A DNA stretch of 64,000 bases from Astropecten irregularis. Its lineage: Eukaryota > Echinodermata > Asteroidea > Paxillosida > Astropectinidae. This document shows, in pieces, positions 1-10,377 of this stretch. Below the pieces are notes generated by a model. That model saw only the letters and a list, made by a program, of their open reading frames with translations. It did not search any database and was not told the DNA's origin. The DNA is taken from contig OZ020250.1 in assembly GCA_963971285.1 (NCBI GenBank), positions 8,230,499 to 8,294,498 on the forward strand, written 5' to 3'. A program made the position numbers and the translations under genes. Within the stretch, counting starts at the first letter, position 1, and each line of letters opens with the position of its first letter.

Positions 1-116
1 TAAGAAGGGTTATGGGAGTCTTTCCCTAAGAAAGTATAAGGTATGGCCCTCCAATTACTTAAAGCATTTGATATATTTCAGGTCATTTTGGCTGATGATC
101 AGTTTGCAGCAGTTTA

Positions 117-935
117 TTACTTGTAATGATAATGTATTATAAATGGAAAGTAGGACATGATATTTAAGTCTAAAGAATGCAAGGGTTCCGCGCTGCAAGT
201 GTAACAACTTTCGGACAGTGATTTTTCCATATCAATAATGACACCCAGGAAAGTACAGGACTCAACCATTTTGATATAATTATTGTTAAATTTAATCTTA
301 ATATCAAATCTTTTATCAACTGTTCCATTGGTAAAGACCATATAGCATTTTTTGTTTTCTGGTGTTAAATTGAACGATAATTTATTACCCACAAACCATT
401 CAAACACAAGCTCACCATTCAAAACTTTAAGAGAATCATTCAAGTTGTTATTACTATAGAAAATGTTCGTGTCATCTGCAAAAAGGATAAATGTCAAAAG
501 TTTGGAAGAATTACAAATGTCGTTAATATAAATAAGATATAAGATGGGCCCGAGGATTGAGCCCTGAGGAACACCACAAGTAATTGATTTGTTGCTAGAC
601 TTTCCATTTTGCCAGACAACAAACTGTTTCCTATTTTGTTTTTAATAATCATTAAACCAGTCAAGTGCTATACCTCTAATCATTTGTAATTTACTTATTA
701 CAATGTCATGATCTATTACATCAAATGCCTTTGAAAAATACCAATATGGTATGTTCAAGTTTGTCCAGACTAGATGTAACTTTGTCAACTTAATTAATTA
801 GAGCATGCTGGATTGAATAATCGGCCCTGAAGCCATATTGGGAATGTGTCAATAGGTTAAACTTGGCGATATATTATTTTGTTAAAGTAGTTAGCAACCA
901 GCCTTTCAAACAGCCTTTGGAGAAATATGAGAAGA
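117..935 (-). pseudogene. Broken non-LTR retrotransposon reverse transcriptase fragment
   Basis: Read on the minus strand, several frames together give a recognisable non-LTR RT. In order they show KLFERLVANYFNK, HSQYGFRADYS, a KAFDVIDHDI stretch, CGVPQGSILGP, the catalytic FADDTNIF (about 455-490) and a FLGVIID thumb motif near 240-260. The reading frame is broken by an in-frame TAA near 645 (after WFNDY) and by frame changes near 745 and 915, so it cannot make protein. No endonuclease domain and no poly-A or 3' tail are visible, so this is a 5'-truncated and internally decayed copy. The motif style fits the Jockey/CR1/Rex-like group, but the clade cannot be settled by eye. Confidence 0.85.
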
Positions 936-944
936 CCGATATGG

Positions 945-1345
945 GGTGAAAATTTGAGACATGGGAACGACTTGACCTCTGTGACCTCGACTTCCGATCA
1001 AACAGGAAGTTGATTTAAAAGCGGTCAGGGCTTGGACCATGACTCTTTCACCAAATGTCAATGTATAAGGGAGTTTTTTCTTTATGACACATTGCTTGAC
1101 CTTTGCGACATCAACTTCCGGTCAAACCGAATTAATAGTGGTACTAACTATGATCGTGGCTCTCCTGTGAATTGTCCACATTAGCAATATGTCTTTAATT
1201 CTTCGTAACATTCTTTTGGCTATTATGTGTCACTCACGAACATGCTAAATTCAAATTTATTTTCCATTAAAAGCCTAAAACGTAATTAAAAAAACAGGAA
1301 TGCGGAAAAGACCTAGTTCTGTTTCAGACAGATTTAGTACCTCCA
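945..1345 (+). repeat. Old, diverged fragment of a family A element
   Basis: Two mutated ~130-bp units (about 965-1150) keep the TGACCTCTGTGACCTC and ACTTCCG landmarks found in the dense arrays further right. The stretch near 1300-1340 (ATGCGGAAAAG followed by a decayed CTGTTTCAGACAG) looks like a ruined 3' terminus. It is more diverged than copies after 20 kb, so it is probably an older insertion. Confidence 0.5.
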
Positions 1346-1347
1346 AT

Positions 1348-1853
1348 TGGCTTTTCCACGTATAAGCGAAAAGCCTTTATTTTTGTTCTGATTTTGTTTT
1401 TAAGTTTTTCTTCCTCTTCTTTTTGTCGTCACGGCCCATAGCCTTTGCACACGTTTTGTTTGAACACCCACTTTGGTTATTTTTAAGCAGTCAATCTTAA
1501 CCAAACTTGCTCTATGTATCGTACCTATAGGGTACATGCGTGCCCAACATTAACGTCATCATGACATTATCGGGTGCCAAATTATAAGCAATTTAGATTG
1601 AATAATTAAAATCTTTAAAAATCAACAAAAAAATCAACCGTTTGAGATATCAAGTTGATTCTTTCGACCTCTACTTCCGGTCGAACAGGAAGTAGCTCCT
1701 CATTTAAAAGTGGTAAGAGCTATGATCATGATTCTTTCGCCAAATGTCAATGTTAGGGAAGGTCTTTCTTTGTGACACAATTCTAATTGACAAGCAATTT
1801 ATATCACATGCGGAAAAGCCTTATCTGCTGTTTACAACAGCCAAAAACCCTAG
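1348..1853 (+). mobile_element. Short family A rolling-circle-like element (one repeat unit)
   Basis: It starts with an imperfect hairpin, GGCTTTTCCACG with CGAAAAGCC, followed by TTTATTTTTGTTCTG and a T/TTC-rich tract. It contains a single ~130-bp unit (about 1665-1780) and ends with GCGGAAAAGCC, the hairpin CTGTTTACAACAG and a CCCTAG|T terminus. The arrangement matches the full copies in 20-30 kb and 47-64 kb but is only about 0.5 kb long. Confidence 0.7.
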
Positions 1854-2370
1854 TTTGTTATCACAACTCTTACTTAATTAGCAACTAATGGAAGCTTTAT
1901 TGTTTCCAATTTGATAATTGCTGTATCTTGCACTGGAAGTGGTAGATAAACAATAAGTACTGAGATGAAGTTCACAAGATAATCTACAAAAAACAGTAGT
2001 TTTTGTTTTAATTATCTACACTAACGTGTACCAACTGTACATTCTTAAAAATCTACAGCGTCAACAATAGTATGACGTCACAAGAAAAGCAATTTAACCT
2101 TAACAACAGTGCTGTTGGTTCAACATAAAACAGCTTGAGCTAAGAGTAGGAGTTGAAATGGTTTCTTGAGTGAGTGAGAATTTAGCCGAATGACACCGGG
2201 AATATTACTGCTCAAATTTCAACCCGGTTATGAAATGCCTTTAACGGACTAATAATATTTTAAAGCCATCTCATAATTAGTTGTCATAATGGGCCACTGA
2301 AAATGTCAGTATATGCCCACTGAGACCGATTCGACGGCACGACATACCGTCCGCCATTACTGCTGTGTCC
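1854..2370. other. Non-coding stretch, nothing recognised
   Basis: AT-rich sequence without a supported gene or repeat boundary. The string GCCCACTGAG near 2316 recurs near 6352, just beyond the other end of the DIRS-like element, so the last ~60 bases may belong to that element's outer arm. Confidence 0.4.
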
Positions 2371-2879
2371 CCGCCCGCGATTTTATTTTTCGTACCACAC
2401 GTTGAATAGGGGACACCAATAAAAGCATTCCAATTGGTCTGTTGCTAATGCATTATGCATGATACATCATTGCTCCTCCATTTACCCACACTGTGCATTA
2501 TGCACACACATGTGCATAATAAGCGCTGATCTCCAGACCCCACACTGACTTATCTGTCAGCAATCACATTGACCACAAGGTCACAAGTGGTCAGCCTTAG
2601 CCACTGGAGTCAAATTATGTTTCAAAAGTGATGCAATGCAATATTATATCAATGCCTTCGAAGTGTAAAAATAAATACCAGCAATTCCTGTGCATGTAGG
2701 CTTATAGAGCAACGGCTGTCAGAACAATGCAACAACCCTTTTTTCAACAACCTTTATAAAGTGTCACAATTAAAAGTAAAATGGTCTTGAAAGTCCCAAA
2801 TCAGTGAAGATATAAAAGCTAATTAATGTTCTTGTGAATGGTAAGTTATTTATTGTTTTAATTTATTTATTGTTTACGC
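2371..2879 (+). repeat. Left inverted terminal repeat and 5' leader of the DIRS-like element
   Basis: The first ~100 bases are the inverted repeat. The rest is a leader shared with the derivative at 12.3-12.5 kb and 16.97-17.14 kb, including GCATTATGCAC, TCACATTGACCACAAGGTCA, ATGCCTTCGAAGTGT and AGATATAAAAGCTAATT. The last string contains a TATAAA-like box close to the gag start. It could serve as an internal promoter, but only its position suggests this. Confidence 0.6.
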
Positions 2880-2933
2880 TTGGGTTACCTCTCAGTGAAA
2901 CACAGTTTTCTAGAGGTGCCCAGCAAATACATT

Positions 2934-3701
2934 ATGAACAGTGCTGGATTGCGAAGGATGCAGCTACAACGTGATCGACTTGACAGCGGCGACTTTGGCT
3001 GCCAGCACAATTCAACCCATATAATATATAAATGGCTTTCAGCCTTTCATGTTTTCATGGCTATCTTCCTGGAAAAACATTCCACTAGGGCTGCCGAGCT
3101 GCTTAAATATGCCGAAACAATCCGTTTGGCCTCTGTGCAATTTCCCGGCTTTGGTTGGCGGGCGTACGACGAGCAGTTTAGGCTCCGTCGTGCCGCTGAC
3201 CCGGCTAGCAGTTGGGGGGAAATGGATATCGAGTTGTGGGTTACTGTAGCAGCGGCTGCCTCAATTAATCAGCCCGGTGGTTATAATAATAATATTAGTT
3301 ATCCGACTTCACGCCCAGGTTTATCTGCATTCGGTCGCACATCTCGTGCTGGGGTGGGTTTGTGTTATGCATTCAACAGGTCCGGCGGTTGCCGGTACAC
3401 TAATTGCAAATTTGCACACAAGTGCAGCACTTGTTACCGCTTTGGGCACAATGCACTCGTATGCCGCTCTGGCAACCATGGCAACAGGCCTGCCTCGAAT
3501 TTCACTGGTGACCGCGCACATATAGGCGCAAACAGGCGTAATTACGAGGCAACGGCACGGCGGGCACCAGTTCCCCAACATGGCGGCCAGCGTCAGCTGC
3601 TGTCGCGTGTGGGAACGGCCGGCGCTGTCGCTGCAACCTCTGGTGCAAAGGATTTTAATCAGGGTAAGCCGGGTAATTTTCGTTCCTCCAACACCAATTA
3701 A
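2934..3701 (+). pseudogene. Gag-like protein with CCCH/CCHC-type zinc finger of the DIRS-like element
   Basis: The first ATG in frame is at 2934; the frame is open from 2880. The N-terminal half has the block FMAIFLEKHSTRAAELLKYAE followed by a GWRAYDEQFR motif, typical of the putative Gag of DIRS/Ngaro-type elements. Near the C-terminal third lies a zinc-binding region, CYAFNRSGGCRYTNCKFAH then CSTCYRFGHNALVC, combining a CCCH-like knuckle with a CxxC...H...C knuckle. Such proteins are thought to bind the element's RNA or cDNA. The stop is at 3699-3701, and the RT frame already runs underneath from 3580, as expected for overlapping ORFs. The frame itself is intact, but it belongs to a dead element. 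Confidence 0.7.
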
Positions 3702-5258
3702 GTTAGTTGTGTTGCAAAACTGGTTGGAAGGTTATCCAAATAGACAAGCGGCTTCGATTTTATTGGAAGGTTTCAGTTACGGTTTTCATATTGGTTATTC
3801 AGGTCCGCGGGTGAATAGGGATTCAGGTTGTTTACAGTCGGCTGCACAACTCCCACATGTGGTGCGCGAAAAGCTGGCCAAGGAAATAAGTTTAGGCCGC
3901 ATTGCCGGGCCATTTGCTGCTCGCCCCCTAGTTCAATTGCAGTGTTCCCCTATTGGTCTTGTCCCCAAGCAAGAACCGGGGACATTTCGTCTCATTCATC
4001 ACTTATCTTATCCTGCAGGCTGCTCGGTGAATGATTTCATTGAGCGTGATAAGTGCGTAGTACATTATAATATGCTTCGTTTGACAATGCAGTGGATCTT
4101 GTTATGAAGGCAGGCGAGGGGGTTTGGTTAGCAAAATCTGATATCAAATCAGCTTTCAGACTGCTGCCTGTTCACCCTGCGGATTATGAGTTGTTAGGTT
4201 TCACATTTGAAGGCATGTATTATTATGATAAATGTTTACCCATGGGCTGCTCTATTTCCTGTTCATTGTTTGAATTGTTTAGCACGTTCTTAGAACATCA
4301 GGTTAAACATGTGACCAATTCACCATTTGTAACACATTATTTGGATGATTTTTTATTTGTGGGGGCCTCTTGTCAGTCATGTGGAAAAACCTTGTCTGCA
4401 TTTGCAGATTTATGCAAAGAACTGGGTGTTCCCCTGGCCCAAGAGAAAACCGTTGGGCCGGTTCAGTCAATCACCTATTTGGGGTTAGAAATTGACACAG
4501 TATCTCGGCAGGTTAAAGTACCCGCTGTAAAAGTTCAGGCTCTTTGTGACAAAATCCATGCTGTGCTAAGTAAACGGAAGATTACATTGGTTGAGGTCCA
4601 GTCACTTGTGGGATCATTGAATTTCGTTTGTAAAGCAATAGCTCCTGGGCGAGCCTTTTTACGCCGATTGATTGCCCTCACTCAGGGTCTTACTAAACCG
4701 CATCATCGAGTGCGCTTGTCTGTAGGGGCTAGACTTGACTTAATTGTGTGGCTAGATTTTCTGACAAACTTTAATGGAGTATCCCCCTTTTTGGATAGGG
4801 CATGGGAGGATTCAGTTGAGTTGTTTACTGATGCAGCGGCTTCAATAGGTTATGGGGCATACTTTCAGGGCAAATGGGTGCAAGGTCGGTGGCCATCATG
4901 TTTACTTGAACATCCTCCTTCCATTGCATTCCTGGAATTTTTTCCCTTGCTTGTGGCTGTATTGTGCTGGGGTCCAGTGCTTGCCAATCGCAGGGTTAAG
5001 TTCCGCTCTGATAACTTGGCGGTTGTTCACATCGTTAACGGACAATCTTCCCAGTGTGAGAGAATTATGCATTTAGTGCGTTTGTTTGTATTGCACTGCC
5101 TCAAATTAAACATTGTCTTTAAGGCGGTACATGTCCCAGGGGTTGATAATTGCTTGGCCGATTTTTTGTCCCGCTTTCAGATGAAACGATTTTGGGAGGC
5201 CGCCCCTCATGCCGATCAGGTGATGACACCGATTCCACGGCTGCCGACTCTCTGGTAG
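3580..5258 (+). pseudogene. Reverse transcriptase-RNase H of the DIRS-like element, frameshifted
   Basis: Homology starts near 3697 (PIKLVVLQNWLEGYP). The fingers region GLVPKQEPGTFRLIHHLSYP is followed by a one-base deletion near 4080-4084: the frame ending at 4107 gives LRLTMQWILL, while the shifted frame continues as VDLVMKAGEGVWLAKSDIKS. The palm has PMGCSISCSLFE and the catalytic THYLDDFLFVG (about 4335-4370). The RNase H part shows LFTDAAAS (about 4820), a glutamate in AFLEFFPLL and RSDNLAVVHIVN (about 5008). After that, VPGVDNCLADFLSR is the usual C-terminal motif of DIRS-type RNase H. The enzyme would copy element RNA into cDNA. The frameshift disables it. Confidence 0.85.
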
Positions 5259-5764
5259 CATGTGAGATCTCTCGCTTGCTGTCAGTTGCATTTTCCAGGA
5301 ATTCCTATAAAACTTACTCCACGGGGTGGAATGTGTTTTCTGAATTTAACAACGAGCAGTTCGGCTATACATCTTTGCCTGTTCCATCCCAAGTCATTAG
5401 GGAATTCATTGCTTGGCTCTCTCTCCGGGGTTCAGCACCATCCACCATTGCCACATATGTGGCTGGAGTGGGATTCTATCATAAGCTTCATGGGCATTCG
5501 GATCCCACTAAGGATTTCATAGTATCTAAGCTTTTGGAGGGCTGTCGCCGTGATCGGAGGCAAGGTGATACTCGGTGTCCAGTTACAATGCCAATTTTAA
5601 GCAATATTTTGTCAGCGTTGCCACATATCTGTGATTCTCGTTTTGAGGAGTTGTTATTTAAAGCCGCTATGTTGTGTGCATTTTGTGGGTTCATGAGAGT
5701 GGGAGAATTTTATTATATTATGATCACGGAGCACAGCCTGAGATCGAAAGTGTTTGATTTGTGA
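5150..5764 (+). pseudogene. Tyrosine recombinase of the DIRS-like element, C-terminus lost
   Basis: This frame overlaps the end of RT-RNase H by about 110 bases, as in intact DIRS-type elements. The N-terminal SAM-like core-binding part is recognisable (SYKTYSTGWNVFSEF, STIATYVAGVGFYHKLHG). It reaches the first catalytic box at AAMLCAFCGFMRVGEF (about 5665-5710, arginine in MRVGE). Soon after, homology stops and a SINE-like insertion begins near 5761. The HxxR box and the nucleophilic tyrosine are absent, so no recombinase activity is possible. Confidence 0.8.
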
Positions 5765-5905
5765 GGAGGGAGGAAAACCGGAGAATCAAGAGAAAAACCC
5801 TCGTAGCATAGGAGAGAACCAACGCACAACTCTACACTTATGACCCAAGACAGAATCGAACCCGGGCCACATTGGTGAGAGGCGAGTGCCTAACACACTT
5901 GCCAC
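5761..5905 (-). mobile_element. tRNA-derived SINE-like insertion in the recombinase gene
   Basis: On the minus strand it has a polymerase III-type A-box-like region (GGCAAGTGTGTTAGGCACTCG), CGCCTCTCACC, and then a B box in CCCGGGTTCGATTCTG. It continues into GTTGGTTCTCTCC and GAGGGTTTTTCTC. A related copy lies at 7918-8025 on the other strand. It replaces the 3' part of the recombinase. No clear target duplication was found. Confidence 0.55.
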
Positions 5906-6333
5906 ATATGCATTGTCATTAGCCAAGTAATAATGTTAGCATGATTTCTAAATAAGATGAATTTTATTTTCCTCCCTGACATTCTGAGAAGAGATGGAGC
6001 GATTTTATCGAGCCGATTTGTGATGCCTTTGTTGTTATTTCGGGGATATTTTCGGCGGAAGTACCGTGACTTAAAGTACGATTTTCCTTGTACTAGAGAT
6101 GTCGAAGTCTGTTCCTTCCTCTATGGACCAAACTCCCCTCCCCCCCCCCCCCCAAAAAAAAGCCAGTTCAGTGCTCAAACAGGAGTCTACCACTCCAGTA
6201 TACTGAGTCTAGCCAATAATTACAGCCGGAACTCTTGTGACCTATAATGCATAATGCCTGAGCAACGTACAGACCAATTATAATGCTTTATTGGGGTCCC
6301 CTATTCAACGTGTGGTACGATAAATGAAATCGC
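5906..6333 (+). repeat. 3' non-coding region and right inverted terminal repeat of the DIRS-like element
   Basis: CATTGTCATTAGCCAAGTAA and CTGACATTCTGAGAAGAGAT also occur in the derivative at 17.14-17.21 kb. From about 6130 a poly-C/poly-A tract leads into the reverse complement of the left arm. The longest matches are to 12.06-12.26 kb, the fuller left arm of the related copy. Confidence 0.65.
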
Positions 6334-6512
6334 TCCCCGCCTGCCTTTTGTGCCCACTGAGTGGCACTGTGCAGGACCAATTACATGAATCGCAAGTCTA
6401 ATTCGTGTATTACACACAAAATGTGGGCGGGAACACCGCAGTTATGGCGGATAGTATTTTGTGCCATCGGATCGGTCAGGATTCGAAAGCTGATTGAACC
6501 CGAGTCACAGAT

Positions 6513-6518
6513 TTTATT
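6513..6518 (-). terminator. Polyadenylation signal AATAAA for the sulfotransferase gene
   Basis: AATAAA on the minus strand lies about 95 bases downstream of the sulfotransferase stop codon. That is a normal distance for a short 3' UTR. Confidence 0.5.
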
Positions 6519-6611
6519 CGGAATAAAAATTAAAATGCAACATACAAATAAAATCTCGTAAAATAAGATATAGAATAAATACGTGTCAATATTGTATTCC
6601 TCAAGGTCCAA

Positions 6612-7586
6612 CTATTGGATAGATTTGGAATCGTTGCGCCCTCTCTCGTCGAGCAGTTCCCTTATGCTTTCCGGTATATCGAAACCAAATAGATTAAAAT
6701 CCAGCAAGAAATGTTTGTGAAGTGATTTAATCTCCGCGGTAGTTAGTGTAGAAAAGTAGCGACGCAACGTCTCTCCGTTGGAGCTGTCCGTTGGATTCGT
6801 GGAATAATTTGGAAACTTAATGTCCCGGTTGGCGCCGATAGCGGCAAGAATGAAATTGGATTCTTTTTTTAAATGATCGTAGTGTCCGATCCAGTCATAC
6901 TGTACGGCACATGGATGGCACAGATCGTACATCTGCGTCCAATGTTCATTCATGTGTGATGGTGATTCAATGGCGGATAGGAATCTTACAAACTGCGAGA
7001 ACGTCACATTTATGGTGCCGTCCTTATCTGTTTGACTCTGTGCGAGGCTCTGGAATTTGTCCGGTGATGATGAGCCGACAACGGATCGGAGGATTCGCTC
7101 GCTCCAGCTCCTTCGGAAGAACTTGCCAATCTGAAACTTTTCCCGGTAACCCGATAAGGCCCGTTCGAACGGGTTTCGAACGAACAAAAACTTGCGATAC
7201 GTCGCCAGTTTGTTTTTAGCCTGCTCCACCGAGTAAGAAGACAGAGTACGGAAAACGCGACCCACCTTTTTATGCGGCTGTGCTCCTTCTAACCCCTTGT
7301 CACTTGTAGAGTTGAAGTTCCCATTTAGAACCAAGAGCAGGCGCTTCCAGCTTGTACAGCTGACTTTGGGAATGAAACAGTAGATCAACTTGAGGGAGTC
7401 GATGACAAGAAGATGGCTAAACTTGGAGGCCGTCTTACCTGGGCTTTTGGTTGAGTTGATCCCATATGACAATGGTGGAAAGAAGCTGTCTGCCTGGCTG
7501 TGGAAGGCACTACACATATCCAACATCACAGCTTTCCTTGCTTGTTGCTCCTTCTCCCACAAACAAGTCTCGTTACTGCACAAGTC
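6612..7586 (-). CDS. Carbohydrate sulfotransferase (CHST8-14 / sulfotransferase family 2), terminal exon
   Basis: This 3' terminal exon encodes the whole catalytic domain of a Golgi type II sulfotransferase that moves sulfate from PAPS to glycosaminoglycan or glycan sugars. The 5'-phosphosulfate-binding loop is IPKVSCTSWKRLLL. The 3'-phosphate-binding motif is FVRNPFERALSGYREKF. Family motifs near the end include DWIGHYDHL and YFSTLTTAEIKSLHKHFLLDF. The minus strand reads TTTTCCATTCTGTAG|GAC, a good 3' splice site, so the exon starts at 7586. The first codons (DLCSNETCLWEKEQ) have no start methionine. The exon with the cytosolic tail and membrane anchor must lie upstream, beyond 7.6 kb, and was not found. 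It resembles the chondroitin/dermatan 4-O-sulfotransferase branch, but substrate cannot be assigned. This is the only convincing host gene here. Confidence 0.88.
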   Translation of the reverse strand, partial: DLCSNETCLWEKEQQARKAVMLDMCSAFHSQADSFFPPLSYGINSTKSPGKTASKFSHLLVIDSLKLIYCFIPKVSCTSWKRLLLVLNGNFNSTSDKGLEGAQPHKKVGRVFRTLSSYSVEQAKNKLATYRKFLFVRNPFERALSGYREKFQIGKFFRRSWSERILRSVVGSSSPDKFQSLAQSQTDKDGTINVTFSQFVRFLSAIESPSHMNEHWTQMYDLCHPCAVQYDWIGHYDHLKKESNFILAAIGANRDIKFPNYSTNPTDSSNGETLRRYFSTLTTAEIKSLHKHFLLDFNLFGFDIPESIRELLDERGRNDSKSIQ

Positions 7587-7917
7587 CTACAGAATGGAAA
7601 ATAATAAACAACATGAAATCATAGGGTATTGGACAAATTGATTAGGGAAATACTGTTTTCAGGAGTTTATTGTTAAAACATTTGATTTGTTAATCACCAT
7701 AAAAAATGATAAAACTCACCGTTCAATGAATTTCAGCCATTTGCAATGTTATTCCTATTAAAGTAATCATGTAGTAATAAACTGCTTCAAACAGTTCGTC
7801 AACCTGACATAATGACCAAATACTTATAAAATAAGTCTGGTGTTTCGATCTGAGAAGGATCATTGTAAATGGCTTATAAATGAGGGGCACATTGACCATG
7901 AACACCTGGGGCCCATA
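7587..7917. other. Intron of the sulfotransferase gene, nothing recognised
   Basis: Sequence upstream (minus sense) of the terminal exon. No second coding exon could be supported by eye. Confidence 0.4.
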
Positions 7918-8025
7918 AGTGGCAAGTGCGTTAGACACTCGCCTCTCACCATAATTATGTGGCCCGGAGTTGATCCCGGCTTGGGTCGTGAGTATTCTAA
8001 GAGGGTTTTTTTCTTTCGAACTTTC
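7918..8025 (+). mobile_element. tRNA-derived SINE-like fragment
   Basis: TGGCAAGTGCGTTAGACACT, CGCCTCTCACC, GTGGCCCGGAGTTGATCCC and GAGGGTTTTTT follow the same order as the copy at 5761-5905, in opposite orientation. The B-box-like part is mutated (GAGTTGATCCC). Confidence 0.55.
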
Positions 8026-8064
8026 GAACTTTTTGCTCCCATAACGTTTTTGCAGTATACAGCT

Positions 8065-10345
8065 AGAATTGCTCAGTAAATGATAAAAGCATGAAACTTG
8101 GCACAGTTATTCTTGAGCCTATACTGAATATTTCTAAAGGTGGAGCCAATGGATACGGTCTGTTCCTTAGCAACGGTTGCTAATAAACTGATTGACCCTA
8201 GCAACGAGCCATTTAAGCTGGTCTAATCCTTTCCGAAAGGGTGATAATATGTGTTTTAGCATCAAAACTACTCAAAGACATGTTTAAGGGCATTATGAGT
8301 GACAACAGAAAAAAACTGCATTTGTTTGTTGCTAAGCAACAGATGTACCACACCAACTGTCTATTTATATCCACATTTTCTTTTTGTAAATGATGTTTCA
8401 ACCTAAAATTGCCTAAAACGTACAGCTGGAGAAAAATTTTTCCGTGCATTACAATCTGTACAGATTGGCATTACTGTTGCTAGCCAAATCATAACATTGA
8501 TTAGTTGCTTAGTAACCTATATTCCATAGCAACAAGCTGCGTACACATAGAAAACAATCCCCGCACATGGGGTCCGCTTTACTCAATGTTCTTATCAATA
8601 AGGGGCATATAGGCTAAGGTATTTGAAACTGACCAAATATCAAATTGAAACAATGTTGATAAGCAATGTTGCTAGGCAATTTGTAAAAGCAACCACTAAT
8701 TTTGGCTCAGATGGATTGCCTCAATAATATTGATTATTCTCTGTAAGAGAAAATGTAAGATAAACGTTGTCACTTCTCTTGTCTTTTTTTACTACATAAA
8801 AAAAACCTGGAAGATGTTCACTGTTCCGCTAGTAGTGAAGTGAGTATCTGGAGCAAGGTACCGTCGATAGTAACAGTGAAAGATTGATCATTCTCTTGTA
8901 AATTGAGTTTAATTCTGATATAAAGTTCTCTCATTTCCCTGTGAATATATTATTTCCTTCCATATATGCGATGACGGGTGGTTGGAGAAAAGTTTTCTTT
9001 GAGATGCATTGCCTGAAATTAAGAGCAAATGTTTGAGAAGGGTTTGCCTGATATCAGTACCGGTATGTTTGTTAGTAGTTGAACAGACGAGAGGTGGTTC
9101 TTGGGTGGTTTTCACTTGAAATTTATGTTCTGGATGGATCGGGGTATTTCTCTGAGAAAAAAATCGACACGATTCCGTTGGTTTGTTTAATACTTTTGTG
9201 TGTAGGGTTCCCGTACTTGAGAAACGTGGATCTTTGAAAATGGTAATACATGTATCCAAAATTTGGATATGTAGGTTTTGGAGGCCTCAGAAGTGAGCTT
9301 GAGTGTGGGATGCAATAATTGGATGCATTTGATGAAAACAATGAGTATGTCATCTCTATGACGTGCCCAGAAAGGAATCTTGTCCATAAGTGTTAAGATT
9401 AGTTATTTTTTCCAAAAACATGATTACAATGTTATTATCATGTGGATCGGTTTGCGGAAACACCCGGTAAGAATCAATCGTATTTTCGCAGTTATTTTTT
9501 TCGTTCGCACTTCTCAAAATATAATATAATGTTATTATCACAAATTTCCGGACTGGCCCAGTCCACAACCAATCTTCTGTCGGTGGAAATGGCCTCAGAA
9601 ATGGAAGATATTGTGCTCTAGAGCAACTTCTAGGAGTTGGTGGATCTACGTGGATGAGGGTTCTACACTATCATTGTCATAGGCATTGTGTAATTCCGTT
9701 TAGTGAATATTAGTATACAAGATCAATGTTCTCAATTGGTGCATTTCTGAGAAGTGTTTTTCTTCTAGATTCTGCAGTATGCCATCACAATGGACCACGA
9801 TTTGCAGCTGCACACCAGGGGATTTAATATTGCCTTCTCTAAAGATAGACCAGAAATAGTTGACAACGTCACTGTCTATAAAAAAAACAGTCAGTTAAAT
9901 GCGTTGCCTAGCAACCATAGCAAAGCCATATGCAGTTGACTTCAGTTCCAAATTGGAGAGATCACGAATACTCAAGCAATTTGTATCAAAATACTTTATA
10001 GTGTTTAGTAAAATTGGCCTGCAGACGTAACATATGCTCAGTTGCTAAGGAAAATGTGTTGCCTAGCAACTGTTGTTTTTATGTGTTTATTGCAATTGCT
10101 CCAGGGTGTTGGTTTGAAGAGTAAAGCAGCAGATATTGAAATCCATTAAAATTGGTCCGAAAAATTAGTCGGCATGCATTTTACATGTTGGTTTCTATGG
10201 AAAATATGTTGCCTAGCAACCGTTGCTATGCTGTGTACAGTTTGCATTGGCTCCACCTCTGAAAATGTTTGGAATGATGTGACAGACATGTGTGGACATT
10301 TTCATGCTTTTATAATCATCTGAGCAATTTTGGCACCAATCGCCT
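8065..10345. repeat. 2.3-kb inverted-repeat unit with GTTGCCTAGCAAC palindromes
   Basis: The left arm (about 8065-8200: GAATTGCTCAG, GATAAAAGCATGAAA, GGTGGAGCCAATGG) returns in reverse complement at about 10230-10340 (CATTGGCTCCACCTC, TTTTCATGCTTTTATAATCA, CTGAGCAATTTTGG). Inside both halves, variants of the palindrome GTTGCCTAGCAAC recur near 8160, 8330, 8505, 8665, 9902, 10060 and 10208. A Penelope-like RT fragment sits between the arms. This could be a foldback element or two opposed copies of one repeat. Confidence 0.5.
8909..9400 (-). pseudogene. Penelope-like reverse transcriptase fragment
   Basis: In minus-strand frames, a degenerate catalytic region WARHRDDILIVF (near 9350) is followed by LLHPTLKLTSEASKT. 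After a frame change near 9260 comes LDTCITIFKDPRF, STGTLHTKVLNKPTESCRFF, then HPEHKF and a terminal IRQTLLKHL...RKLF segment. The order, especially GTLHTKVLNKPT, is typical of Penelope-like RTs. The aromatic residue that normally precedes the DD is replaced (HRDD), the frame is broken and no GIY-YIG endonuclease is seen. It is a dead fragment. Confidence 0.6.
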
Positions 10346-10377
10346 ACACTATAAGTTTGTATATTACTTATCTCTGA

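Larger units (their letters stand above)
2371..6333 (+). mobile_element. Degraded DIRS-order (tyrosine recombinase) retrotransposon
   Basis: The order gag-like protein, reverse transcriptase with RNase H, and tyrosine recombinase in overlapping frames is diagnostic of DIRS-order elements. The two outer ends are inverted copies of each other: the CGCGATTTTATTTTTCG, ACCACACG, AATAGGGGAC, GCATTCCAATTGGT series at 2376-2440 returns in reverse complement at 6268-6330. Inverted terminal repeats fit the DIRS1-like/PAT side rather than an LTR element. The left arm lacks ~180 bases that a related copy at 12.06 kb retains. The coding part has a frameshift and the recombinase is cut off, so the copy is dead. 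Confidence 0.8.

Noticed and set aside
6381..6611. 76-codon minus-strand frame downstream of the sulfotransferase
   Set aside because: It lies in the 3' UTR over the AATAAA signal, with no motif.
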